DNA of 64,000 nucleotides. It comes from Dreissena polymorpha. Lineage: Eukaryota; Mollusca; Bivalvia; Myida; Dreissenidae. Every line of letters begins with the position of its first letter. The stretch's first letter is position 1. Shown one piece after another: positions 11,878 through 23,140 of the stretch. Location of the stretch: assembly GCF_020536995.1 (NCBI RefSeq), contig NC_068362.1:100825187-100889186 (forward strand), written 5' to 3'. A program made the translations under genes and the position numbers. Below the pieces are notes generated by a model. It saw only the letters and a program-made list of their open reading frames with translations, searched no databases and was not told the origin of the DNA.

Positions 11878-12545
11878 AAACAAGAGGCCAATATGGGCCT
11901 GAATCGCTCTACTGCTTTAATTACTGTCACTAAGACCTTGACCTTTGACCTAGCGACCTGAAAATCAATAAGGGTCATCAGTCAGTCATAATTAATGTAC
12001 CTATGAAGTTTCATGATCCTAGGCCTAAGCATTCTTGAGTTAACATCTGGAAACCATTTTACTATTTCGAGTTGCTGTGACCTTGACCTTTGACCCAGTG
12101 ACCAGAAAATCAATAGGGTTGGAGTCGTCATTAATATAAAGACTGTGAACAAGTTTGAAAAGAATCGGATGAAAACTGTGGACTTTCTCGGATAAACAAG
12201 TTTTTACTATTTCGAGTCACTGTGACCTTGACCTTTGAGCCAGTGATCTGAAAATCAATAGGGTTCAAGTCCTCATTAATATGAAGACACTGAGCAAGTT
12301 TAAAAAGAATCGGATGAAAACTGTGGACTTTATCAGATAAACAAGTTTTTACTGTTTTGAGTCACTGTGACCTTGACCTTTGAGACCTGAAAATAAATAG
12401 GGTTCGAGTCCTCATTAATATAAAGACACTGAGTAAGTTTGAAAAGAATTGGATGAAAACTGTGGACTTTCATCAGATAAACAATTAAATTAAGTTTTTA
12501 CTATTTTGAGTCACTGTGACCTTGATCGGATGATTTTTTTTATGG
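11878..12545. repeat. Dispersed repeat with internal tandem units
   Basis: It starts 'aacaagaggcc' followed by 'gggcctgaatcgctct', the hallmark of the GAGGGCC family also seen at 50.6, 52.1, 58.5 and 63.4 kb. From about 12070 a unit of roughly 140-150 bp, containing 'tgaccttgacctttga' and 'aagaatcggatgaaaactgt', is repeated more than three times. It lies directly upstream of the MULE catalytic exon. Confidence 0.65.
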
Positions 12546-13165
12546 CCCTTTGAAATTTTCTATAAACTGTACATACAGTGCAATTCTTGTCCGGGCTGTT
12601 TCTCCCCAACTACTGACTGGACTTCAATAAATCTTTATGGGAAGCTTAACTACCTTGAGGAGATGCGCATGTTATTAGTGGGTTCTGGTTAGGCCAAAAA
12701 AAAAAAATTCTGTGTTTAGGGCAACGGTGTCAAAAATGCTAGGTAGGGTAGGGATTGAGTTTTTTTTTAAATTTATTTTTTATATATTTTTTTAACCCCA
12801 AGAATCTAGGTATTTCAACGGTGTTCATACTGCCTACTTCTTTGCATCCATTAAACAACCTATGATACTAATATAACTTTATTTCAAAATAATTTCAAGT
12901 ACAAACATTTATTGTATTAATCATTTGTTTCATTATCAGGTGTCAGAGGCTGGTTTCTGCTATTTATTTAATCAGAAATATTTACGAAAATAAAAGTTCT
13001 GGAAGACATTTTATAATATTGTTAAAAACATCTGAACATTTGTGGACAAATATGCATCAATAAATTTTCTAAATGACTTCTGTCTTCATTATTAGTTTAG
13101 TTTAAACCTATTTATTTTAGCTTGATTGAATATAAAGTACTTACTACTTATTTCAAACACTTTTG
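12546..13165. other. AT-rich spacer with homopolymer-rich repeat remnant
   Basis: At about 12680-12790 there is a long A run, 'gttctggttaggcc', and 'aggtagggtagggattgag', which looks like a dispersed repeat remnant. The remainder is AT-rich with no supported gene. Confidence 0.35.
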
Positions 13166-13169
13166 AGTC

Positions 13170-14191
13170 AGTTTCCTGGGCTTAGAACCAGTACTTGGTG
13201 TCTTTGGGGGTAGATCTTCATTTCACGCTGATTTTCCCTCCCACGCCTGCAGAAGTGCATGCACAATTCAAACCAGACCTTGTTGAGCAGCCCTTAAAAG
13301 AGAGGAATGATAATGTTTTATTATATACCTGCTTTATATTCCCAAAAAATACAAGTTGTATCAGTCTTGTGACTTGCGCTTTTTGTATCGCACATGACTG
13401 ATACAAACACATGGAACAATTGACAAGCGTAATATTCCGTATTTATTACATCTTTTACATAAAAACTTTCAGTTATTCACAGTGAGTAGACACACTGTGA
13501 CACACATCAACATAGTCAAAATATGTTATCTACCAATGAATCATAGCTGCATAATTTTGCTGTCATTTAAGTTAATGCTTTAGGACACTGACACTGCAAT
13601 TATGAGCTTCCTTGTTGATTTTATGAAATTGTTTGCACCCTTGGTTAACTTGTAATTAAGTATAACAGCGAAAATAATTTGTTCAATAATTAATCTTTAC
13701 AATATAGTATTCAAAGGTTTACCTGTTGGTGTGTTGATATCAATTGCCAGAGATGAATACAGCTTCTTGATATCTTCTGTATCAATGGGCGCTTGTGTTG
13801 TACATCACCCTTCCCTTCTTTGCTTATCAGTTTGCACATAGACAAAAACATATCGTTTGCCCTTTTGAAATTTGTGTCCTTTATGATGTCTATTGTGAAT
13901 TTCGCTAGATGCCTAGCAATTCCACTTCTTATTGTCAGCAAAGATGAGCGTTTATAATATTCACCATTCTTGTCTCTTAGTGCAGCGTAAAATTTTGTCA
14001 ATACGTACACCACTGAGCACTTCCTTTTTTGCATGTTCAAAGTCCTCCGGATAATCCATTTGTTTTAAATATTCCCTCAGCATCGTCACCGCATACTTTG
14101 TTGCACAATGTGTGCTTTTAGAGTCTTTATTCTCTAAAATTTCTTTTAAATCTTCGTCAGTTAAATTAGCAAATCTGACAGCAGACGTCAT
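13170..14191 (-). pseudogene. Crypton/DUF3504-type tyrosine recombinase, decayed
   Basis: The first block begins with a Met at 14191 and reads like the N-terminal (core-binding) part of KIAA1958/DUF3504 proteins, which descend from Crypton DNA transposons: FANLTDEDLKEILENKDSKS, LTKFYAALRDKNGEYY, SLLTIRSGIARHL, DIIKDTNFKRAND. It ends with a plausible splice donor at 13724. A second block at about 13220-13310 gives LLNKVWFELCMHF followed by CRRGRENQREM, the box holding the first catalytic Arg. The rest of the catalytic domain is not seen. At least three frame changes occur over about 1 kb (inside block one near 14010 and 13790, and after the Arg box), so this copy is decayed. It lies upstream of the MULE gene on the same strand; I find no evidence that they form one gene. 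Confidence 0.7.
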
Positions 14192-14199
14192 TGTTGTTT

Positions 14200-15373
14200 A
14201 CTAACGATCGCGGAAGCGTTCTACCAATACTATGCTGTACAATAAAACGCTTCCACACAGTGCAAATTTAGTAATATGAAACCCCGAACGGTCCATATAC
14301 AAAAAATAGTGACCGGTCCATATTCTCTTAGGTTTGAATATCGCATTTTATAGACTGAAACCGGTCATATAGATATAGAAGGACCAATATCTCTGAGGTG
14401 TACATGTAATAATTATAATTATTGCATTACTTAAATTAATTATTGCCATTACTTATGATTGTTATCTATATCTTTGCAGAAATATAACATAGTGGTAAAA
14501 CCAATAAAACAACAAGAAGTGTTACATATGAATCTTATTTGACTTTTCATTCACTTATCCTAGGCTACTCTAAAAAAACTCATTTATACAGTCGCCTGCA
14601 TTGTTGGCAGGTTGTTATTGTGTAACACTCCTGGAAATTCACCCCCATTAACTGGTCACTTTCATCAAAGACCTTTGTGTTGATGTCAGATGGAAACCAT
14701 TCATAAGATACATAAGACATTACAACTTGATATGTTTTACCCCTACAATTTTCAGTTAGCCAGTAGTTTGTGTGTGATTATGACAACAACTTATCACATC
14801 TTTTAAGAAGCACAAACAACTGTTTAAAGAAAAGTTTATTTGCATATGTTTTTGCAAAAATACAATGTAATATATTTATGCTACAGATTTTTTGTGCATT
14901 TAAATTAAAAATAGTTTGATAGTTGTTTTGATATGATACGTTTTCAAATGTTTTGTGTGTGTTTTCTTCTATATTTGCACAAATTTATAACTATAAGAAA
15001 GATCAAGTGATGTTTTGTTCTGTAAAAGATCAAGATCAATATTGAATTTCTAGCAGCTGTACATATTCTCATACTCATTTACTTTTTTATAACTGACTTT
15101 GATATATGAAAACAATTCAACATATTTTATTAAATTATGCAAAAACTATTTTATAAAAACACAATCTCTTGAACAAATACGGTTGTTTTCACTATCTAAA
15201 AGTGTTCTTGCTAAACAGATAGTAAACAGTCATCCGCTATTAAAGATGCTTAGATGCTTATCTCATGATATAATAATAATTTTATTTGTGCACATAACAA
15301 AATACTACAATCCATATAAACAGTTATTAACAATTCAGAAATATCACAGATAGTCACCATCATAGATAATAAT

Positions 15374-15380
<7 letters not shown>
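14200..15380. other. AT-rich intergenic region
   Basis: Just upstream of the Crypton-like start (14280-14400) there are repeated 'ggtccatat' and 'gaccggtc' words that could be promoter remnants. Beyond that I see only AT-rich sequence. The frames at 15099-15353 and 15422-15646 show no family resemblance. Confidence 0.35.
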
Positions 15381-15381
<1 letters not shown>

Positions 15382-15416
<35 letters not shown>

Positions 15417-15824
15417 CACATATGGCCAGTTACGGGGTCTCTGATTTAGAAATAGGTTATGGGGTTCCCACTTTAAATACATGTATCTCCATACCCTTTT
15501 TTATCCGATATAAACACGAATTAAGGTATATAGGGGTACCTACTATTATTATTGTATATAAATACGTCATTTATTTAACGTCTTATACAAGGAAATATAT
15601 AGCGAACTTATTTGCGAGGTATATACAATTTCAATTTCAGACCTGATTGTGGTTTTCGATTTAAGACCTTATTGTGAGATTTGATTGCATTACCTCCCCT
15701 ACACCCCCCTCATAGTAATTAAAGGAGCCTAGAATGCGGGGTTGTATATAGACCCCGTTTTTTATATTGACCTCGTAAGTACAGTCTGAAAACTACCGAG
15801 ACCGCGTAACTGGCACTATATATT

Positions 15825-15876
<52 letters not shown>

Positions 15877-15900
15877 CACATACCTTCACTTACGGGGTCA
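15382..15900. repeat. Two (TA)n microsatellites with copied flanks
   Basis: TA runs lie at about 15384-15413 and 15827-15872. Each is followed by 'tattcacacata' and then, after a short variable part, 'ttacggggtc', so the flank is repeated about 460 bp apart. Between them is AT-rich sequence with the phrase 'accgcgtaactggcac'. This is a tandem or segmental duplication around a microsatellite. Confidence 0.65.
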
Positions 15901-17390
15901 CTGAATGAGACCATGGTGAGGGGCAGAGTCGGAAACCCGCAAATGTGTATATCGAAACCCACAAATGTGTATATCAGTCTATAAAAATGCCCCTTTACAA
16001 TAATATATAATTATATATAATGCCCCTTTACTTAGTATATATGTATAAATTGTAATGGGGGTCTTCAGAAGCCAACAAATATATAGATCTAGATATATAT
16101 ACATATGTTAACAGTATCTATAAAATCTCTTAATACGGTGTACTAGGACGGCATGGCGGACGATTGAAGGCCGGGTTCAAGCAATCCTATAGTCCACTTG
16201 TCTCCCATCACGAGTTAACTAAAACTCTGTATCGGAAATGTTATTGAAACACAAGAAATACGAGCCGCATCACATGATAAGATACCTTCGGACACTGCGA
16301 CCTACATTGACCCAGACAACAGGGTCTGGCGGTGGCTAAAACAACATCTACTCTTTCACTTGACTTGCCAACCTAATCATTGACCCCACATGACACAAAA
16401 TCGAACTTGGCTTACATATTGTCCAGACAAACATTCTGACCAAGTTTTATGACAATTGATGCAAGAATGTGACCACTAAAGTGTTAACAAGTTTTTTTTA
16501 ATATAATATTAAACCTAGTGATCTACTTTTTCCCCAACCAAGCATGTCCCAAATTAAAACCGGACACATATTGAATTTTAAATACCAGAAACATAAATAT
16601 CCATGTCTCTGTAAATACATTTATACCAAGTTTCATCTAGATTGATTCAAAAAGGTGGCTTCCGGAGTGTTAACAAGATTTTTCTAGGATTTGACCTGGT
16701 TTTCGACAAAAAGAAATAAAACACTTCAGTATATGTTAAATAGTTTTATTAAACGTTTTACAAACAGAAACACGAATACATAGTATGATACTTCCCACAA
16801 CAGATTTCAGATTTTATTTAACCAAGGCATAAACTATGCATGTATAAAACATTTTAACAAGATGTGAACTAACAGAAATCATTGCAAAATGTTTAAATGA
16901 ATAAACCTTTTAATTTCAATTTACTTAAAGAACATAGACTTGCCAGGACTAGAGATAATATTAATTCAAATTTTAAATAGTACAATATCAAACCATGCAC
17001 TATTTTGAAGGAACAAGTTATTTAAATTGAGAAGCTAATTTAGACTAGAAATTTGTCCATAGGATTTTAACAAGTCACAGAAATGTTCAACACACATGTA
17101 ACAGAACAACAGGTAGAAAGTATTTGCAGGATTTTATTTTTCAAGATATGTTATTTTACAGTTAGGCAATAGAAAAAAATATTTTAGATTCTCATCCACG
17201 CCCGCCCCTGTCCAAAACCACCTGCCCCCCCCCCAAAAAAACATTATTTGTAAAAAAATCAGAACATATACAGTTCCAGACACCACGGGTTTTAGACCAT
17301 CCCTGATATGAAAAAAACATGGCTGATAATAATAAAGGTTTGGGGTAACGATGAATGCCTTTTTCTCAAAATTTTAAATAATTTTTACTA
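15901..17390. other. Non-coding, dispersed-repeat remnants
   Basis: Short repeated phrases occur ('cgaaacccacaaatgtgtat', 'tgcccctttac') at 15930-16030. At 16380-16700 there are remnants of the kind of mollusc repeat that contains 'ccaagtttcat' and 'gtgttaacaag'. A C run lies near 17220. I find no gene. Confidence 0.35.
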
Positions 17391-17394
17391 CTGT

Positions 17395-18102
17395 TCTCCG
17401 GTTTTTCGTTAAAGAGACTCTCTCAGAGATCGAGATTTTAACTTTTTGTAAATAAATTGTCTTCTACCATAAACACGACAACATACATTTCTAAAGTAAC
17501 ACAGAACTAGATTATTGACAGCTTTCCAAACTTGCTCATATTTGTACAGAGAAGAAAATTAACATTTAAATCGCAGATATGTAAGACCGTTTAAACGGGT
17601 TTATTTTGTAAACAACGATCTTAACTTAGAATAAGAGGTGGTGTTTTTAGATACCATCGTCACGTGGGTCTTCGGAAACGTTTACTGAACATGTGCATGG
17701 TCGCATACATTATTTGCGTTAGACGAAAATGGGTCGAGCGATGACAAAAACAAATAGAGAAGACATTAATATTTATTGAATCTTGGTCAATTTGGTAAGG
17801 AAAATAAAAAATACTCGCATTTTCTACATCAAATGTTCAGAATTCCACCCAAACTAAGCGCACGATTATTTCCCTTTGCTACTATGTTGCTGTGTAGTGT
17901 TTATTTTTAGACGTCACGTGATAGCTTGGCGCGCGAAAAAGAATTCCTCAGTTTATTTATAAACCGGCTTTCCCAACGTTGAACAGACTGGCGCGAAGGC
18001 TCACTTCACACCAAGCAACAAAAACATGGGGTTTTAGTAACTTATAAGTATGGCGTACCATTTGGGTCAAAAGTCAACAAGACCAACTAGGTTAAATGAA
18101 AA
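17395..18102 (+). promoter_or_regulatory. Upstream cassette of palindrome array, copy 1
   Basis: Two pieces of this stretch recur in inverted orientation next to the second array at 50.4-50.57 kb: 'gttaaagagactctctcag' near 17408, and a run of about 50 bp ending at 18102 that contains 'taccatttgggtcaaaagtc' and 'aacaagacca'. Between these lie E-box and CRE-like words ('gacgtcacgtgat' near 17910). The distance between the two pieces is about 620 bp here but only about 70-100 bp at the other locus. It may be a mobile cassette or a promoter carried by one. Confidence 0.45.
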
Positions 18103-18276
18103 TGTACGTCGACGTACAATATGTACGTCGACGTACATTTTTTTGTACGTCGACGTACAAAATTGTACGTCGACGTACAATTTGTACGTCGACGTACAAT
18201 ATGTACGTCGACGTACAAAAAATGTACGTCGACGTACATATTGTACGTCGACGCACATATTGTACGTCGACGTACA
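18103..18276. repeat. Array of nine 16-bp palindromes, about 20-bp phased
   Basis: The perfect palindrome TGTACGTCGACGTACA begins at 18103, 18122, 18144, 18164, 18183, 18202, 18223, 18242 and 18261; the eighth copy has one change. Spacers are 3-6 A/T bases. Start-to-start distances are 19-22 bp, close to two turns of B-DNA. A CCAATCA box follows at 18290-18297 and the DDE gene's ATG lies at 18525. A second array, with four copies, lies at 50311-50386 in opposite orientation. The regular phasing suggests binding sites for a dimeric protein on one DNA face, but simple tandem expansion would give the same picture. Confidence 0.85.
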
Positions 18277-18524
18277 ATTTTTCTGAACAGCCAATCAAAC
18301 CACTCGTCTCTTGAGCCGCTTTTCCTTCAGACTTATTCATAATAATCGTTTTAAAAAAAACTTTTTAATTGAGGACAAAATGGATAAAAATATCAAAAGT
18401 GAAATAATAAAAAATAAATAAATAAGTATCTATACTTGACGGTATTTATTCTAAAATCGTTTCAAGTAATAAATATTATTAAGTCCTAAGACCGGTCTAG
18501 TCCATATCCGGTTTCCAAAAAAAT

Positions 18525-21500
18525 ATGGCGGACGTCGAAGGTTTTCGAGAAGAAGCAACTCGCATTATTCACTCTTTATGTAGAAATTTAATGACGCAAG
18601 ATACAGATGCAAATTTGTGTGAAGCTAGTCTTATCACTTTGACAGCATTAAGTCGGAATGCACGACGTATGTGTACCCGTTATCCCATTTTTGAACGGTT
18701 GTGTGAGATTATCGACTCGTTGATGTCGACAATTGAAGAGCGAAAGAGGTTAGTATTTTCCCTGACCATTTAAATAATTTTCGATCCAATTACTTGCGGA
18801 CTATTTGTTTCTATTGACCGGCTTTCGCGAAGCCTGCAATATCTTAAACCAATCCTCGACCAATTAGGTAATAAGATGAAATAATCCAACGTACATTGAC
18901 TTTGAGTCGTAGGCGGTGCTCTTGTTATTACTATTATAACTAATCATAATATCAACAAAAGTGATTATCTTGATACAGTTAATATTTCTATGCACTTGTT
19001 TACAGGAGCATTCAGTTGTTGGTTGGTTAACAAAACAACAAATAATCAGACAAAGACTGGTTCGTTGCTTCGTGTTTATTGTCACACAATTGATTTCCGT
19101 CATCATTGCGGCATGCTGTTTTAGTAGGCGAAAGCGTTATTTGACACAATGTAGTGCGCTTAAGATCGATTTTGTACGGTTAAGTCCATGGAAAATGCAT
19201 TAATAAACATGTTTTTGGTAATTCTTTAATAGTTTTTTCCCCGTAATTTACATTATACAGTGCGGGTTCGGTACTGACATTGCTCTTTCTGTACTTATAC
19301 AGCGTTAGTTGTCATAATGTTGCGCGCTTGAGAACAAATTTGTACGAAATATTCCATGAAAAATGCATTTATACACAAGTTTTCAGTTATACTTCAATTG
19401 GAAATTTAACTGATTTACTGATTATTTCCATAACATACATTTTACAGTGCGCTTTCGGTAATGCTTTTGCGCTTTCGGTACCGATACCGAAAGCGCGCGC
19501 TTTTGGTAAATCTAGTAACCGCTATAATATAATATTATTTGTGTTGTAACTTTTGTTGATTTTATCTTTTCAGGACGCTGCAGCCTCTCGTTGGTTTCTT
19601 CGCCGCAAAACAGACTACAACCAGAGGCAGACCACTTTACGTCATTAGTCGAGAGCAGCTGGAGTATCTAGTTGAAGCAGGCTTCAAACGAAGAGCTATT
19701 GCTAGTCTGCTTCAGGTGTCAGATTCTGTTATTAAGCGCAGCCTCAGGTATGTTATCCAGTCAATTGAAAAAACATTGTGTATGCAGGGTGTCCCAAAAA
19801 ACCGAAACCACTGGAAAATGTTTTAATATACAGATAATATTATGCCCTTTTGACACATTATTATTGAATGTTAAATCGGTATTAGTTAGGTTCATTAATC
19901 ACAAGGTGGCAATTTTTAGGAAGTGATTTCATTTTTTTATAAAATGAAGTCATTAAGTACTTCTTTTACGAATTAAAATCAACCTAAAATTCAAAATGAA
20001 CAACTGCAAGACAGTTTCTCAGATAATGCAAGTGTTGTATAAGGCAACAATGTTATATTATTGAAGATACAGAAGTGCAGTTGAAACATGTTATTTAAAT
20101 GAATACTTGTATAGCGATTTGGTAAAACTGATAGTTTAAAATAGAAAAACAATCTCAACTCAAGATCTGGACGAAGGGAAAATCGAGTACTTTAGTCAGA
20201 TTGCACTGCATGGGGAGCCACAACACAAGATCTTGATTGCTGCAAAGGCACAAACATACAGCAAAACATATTTTCTCCCTTCTCAGTGAGGTATATATTT
20301 CATATTCACTCAAAATAAACAAATATTCTCTATTATATATTTTCAGGTCATATGGTATAAGCATCAGAGGAAGGTACTCAAGCATCTCCAACGAGGAACT
20401 TGACAATCTGGTCCGAGAGATAACAGATGGCAATCAGACACTTGGGCAACAAATGGTTCAGGGACATCTTCAGAGTCTAGGACATCGGGTTCAAAGACAA
20501 CGTGTTGCTGACAGTCTGATCCGGGTTGACGAAGCAGCTGTAGCCATGCGATGGTGTCACTCGATTCGGCGAAGGGTGTACAATGTTGCTGGTCCAAACT
20601 CATTGTGGCACATAGATGGAAACCACAAATTGATAAGGTACAAAATTACTATGATTCGTATTTTTAACAAATTAAGATTAAATAGGTTGATTAAATAAAT
20701 ACCTTTGGTCAAAATGTTAACCTTGGTGATATCTTATTATCTAAGTCAAGTTAGAAGTAAGGTCACTAGGTTAAATAATAGAAAAACCTTGTTAACGCTT
20801 TAGAGGCAATATTTTTTCTTAAATCATCTTGAAAGGGGTGGGGACTTGAAAGGCTGTTTTTGGCCCTAATATCAAAAATCATGTGAGAAAGTATATAAAC
20901 CTTTTATATTACCGTTAACCGTTACCTCAATGAACTTAGAATATTTATAAAAAAAATCTTTGCTGTTTCCATATTGAACAAGCATCTAAAAAAAAAGCTG
21001 ACATAGTGGAATTTTGGATAATTTTCAGTCAAATTTTGGCAGAAATTGTGAAAAATAAATGACATCAAACTAAATTTAAAATGTTATCTAACACATATTT
21101 TGTGCAATTTTGGTGTTGTTTGTTGATTGGGGAGGCATTTAAATATTGCGTTATATGCCAAAAAGATGCATTAAATTGCTCTAATTGCTCAAAATTCCAT
21201 TTTCCTAATTTCAGCTTTTTTTAGAATGTTGTGGAAACTGTGTATCAGTTTTCTTCAATTTCTGCCTAAATTGTATAAGATTAAAAACTTAAAATTTGGG
21301 TTACAGTTAGATAAGAAGGTATATTCAACAGATTTGAATTTTGTGACTAATTTGGGCCCAATTATTTTGGTTTGACTTGTTACCCCATTCCACTTGAGGC
21401 CATATATAAACACCAAATCAAACAAAATACTTTGCAATTTTAGTACATTTACATTGTAATATCTATTCAAGTATGTACAATTTTTTATTTTTTTTCAGAT

Positions 21501-22255
21501 GGGGTTTTGTCATACACGGAGGCATTGATGGCTTCTCGCGGATGTGTGTTTTCCTCCAAGCTGCAACCAACAACAAGGCTACCACGATGACAAAAGCCTT
21601 CATGACAGGCACCCAGTGCTATGGTGTCCCATCAAGAGTCCGCAGCGATCACGGGCTGGAAAATACCGGCGTTGGGGCGTTTATGATAGCGCATCGTGGA
21701 CCTCGTCGGGGTTCTTTCATCACGGGAAGGAGCGTCCACAATCAGCGGATTGAACGCATGTGGCGTGACCTGTTTGCCAGTGCAACAAACGTGTTTCACG
21801 GATTGTTTTCACATCTTGAGGAGTCTGGACAGTTGGATTTGACAAATCCAGTGCACATGTGGTGCCTTCATCACGTGTTTGTGCCTCGTGTCCAGCGAGC
21901 GTTAGACATATTCCGTGAGGGCTGGAACTGCCACAGGTTGAGCAGTGAAAGAGGTAGAACCCCCACACAGCTCTACATTGAGGGTATGATGCGCCAAGCT
22001 GGACAGGGTCATAGGGGCATCGACGACATGGTGTTCCGTGCTCCGGAGGAAGACATCCAAGACCATACTGAATATGGTATTGACGATGAGGTCGAGGTAG
22101 CCCCCCGAGAAGACATGATCACCAATGTGTCAAATGTAGACTGTCCTCTGAATGAGCAGGACTTCACAAGACTAACACAAACTTTGAACATTGAGAGTGA
22201 CCACCAGGGTGTGGATTGTTTCTTGGCATGTGTTGAGTTTTGCAATTCTGTGTAG
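18525..22255 (+). CDS. Intact DDE integrase-core protein, four exons
   Basis: Exons 18525-18748, 19574-19747, 20347-20637 and 21499-22255 have GT-AG borders and phases that give 481 residues without a stop. It resembles a widespread animal family of stand-alone integrase-core proteins, each with an N-terminal helical part, a helix-turn-helix-like part and a DDE RNase-H fold. Seen: HTH-like segment at about residues 95-130; HIDGNHKLIR with Asp223; GVPSRVRSDHG with Asp280; HNQRIERMWRD with Glu315, 35 residues after the second Asp. All three acidic residues are present, so strand-transfer chemistry is possible. The C-terminal third is acidic and has no domain I know. The start ATGGCGGAC lies in a promoter-like context. 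No capsid, polymerase or terminal repeats accompany it. It could be a domesticated gene or a live or recently live DNA transposon gene. Confidence 0.88.
19141..19510. repeat. Diverged duplication and short palindrome in intron 1
   Basis: Two diverged copies of a unit of roughly 180-200 bp, each with 'aaaatgcatt' followed by 'acagtgcg' and 'ttcggta', occupy intron 1 of the DDE gene. At 19469-19496 a 12-bp inverted repeat with a 4-base loop, GCGCTTTCGGTA and its complement, stands out from AT-rich surroundings. Confidence 0.45.
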
Positions 22256-22291
22256 TGACCAAGCTATGATTACATGAAACTGCTTATATGG

Positions 22292-22395
22292 TGACCAGAA
22301 TCAGATAGTGAATTATCGGATGATGATTGTTGTGGCAACTAGTCTAGTTGCCATAACAATCATCATCCGATAATTCACTATCTGATTCTGGGTCA
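22292..22395. repeat. Near-perfect 104-nt hairpin after the DDE stop codon
   Basis: Arms 22292-22342 and 22344-22395 pair along about 51 bases with one mismatch and one unpaired base, around a one-base centre. It begins 37 bases after the DDE gene's stop. Such a perfect foldback must be young. It could be a snap-back MITE, a transposon end junction or an element formed in the 3' UTR. If transcribed, the RNA would form a long stem. Confidence 0.85.
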
Positions 22396-22399
22396 TATT

Positions 22400-23140
22400 C
22401 TAATATAGTTTAGATTAGAATCACCTGAAACTGTTTTATATTCTGGAAAATTTACTATTTAAAGTCAAATTGGTGTTAGTACATGTTTTAATGTTTTTTA
22501 ATACATGTATATCTGTTATTATCAAAATCTTGATAATTGAGACTCTCATTATCTCTCAATATTCTCATTTGGTATTTTATTTGTGCTTTTCATAACATGT
22601 ACACTTCTTTTTATCAGACTTTTATTAATTAAGTTATGTACATGTACTCATTTGTTAATGTCACTTAAAGTGCCAGACATATACTCATCTGATATCAGAC
22701 TGTAATTTATTAAGTAATATACTCATTTGGTAATTTCATTTGAAGTGCTAGTCATAAACTCTTGGTAAAATGTTATTGTGTTAAGTGGAGGTTCATTATA
22801 TTGAGATTGTTCTTTGTCAGTCTGACAGGTCAATTTTTGCAACTGTTTAAATGATCTCATGTGCTAAGAGTTAAACACTGTTATTGTACTGTTTTATTGT
22901 GTACTCTTAACACAGTATTACTTATAAATGTTCTAGTATTTGCTCATAAAATGCTTCAGTATAATTGTTTTAATTCTTGTGATGTTTATCAGACTTTATT
23001 TTTCTTAAGGTAACTTACTCCTTTGGTAATTCTATTTGAATTGCTAGTCACATTCTCTTGGTAAAATGCGATTGTGTTAAATAGAGGATCATAATATTGA
23101 ATATTATTGTTTGACAGTTGATAAAGATGTTTACAGTTTT
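22400..23140. other. AT-rich 3' flank with diverged internal repeats
   Basis: Phrases such as 'agtgctagtcataaactctt', 'tttatcagactt' and 'ttggtaaaatg' recur two or three times between 22600 and 23110, which suggests an old tandem duplication of roughly 300 bp. No coding sequence is seen. Confidence 0.4.

Noticed and set aside
11426-14191. Fusion of the Crypton-like part to the MULE gene as one N-terminal domain
   Set aside because: Both are on the minus strand and adjacent, but known families keep these domains apart and I found no matching splice junction between them.
18103-18276. Possible CRISPR array
   Set aside because: The spacers are 3-6 A/T bases, far too short, and the DNA is clearly eukaryotic.
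18050-18342. Five overlapping reading frames on both strands with YVDVQ, RRRT and CTSTY repeats
   Set aside because: They are by-products of the palindrome array, which reads the same on both strands and in several frames; no codon bias or family resemblance.
20155-20603. Minus-strand frames within the DDE gene
   Set aside because: They are shadows of exon 3 and its flanks on the opposite strand.
22292-22395. Histone-type or bacterial-type transcription terminator
   Set aside because: The stem is far too long and lacks the histone stem-loop consensus or a U tract; a mobile or recent inverted duplication explains it better.
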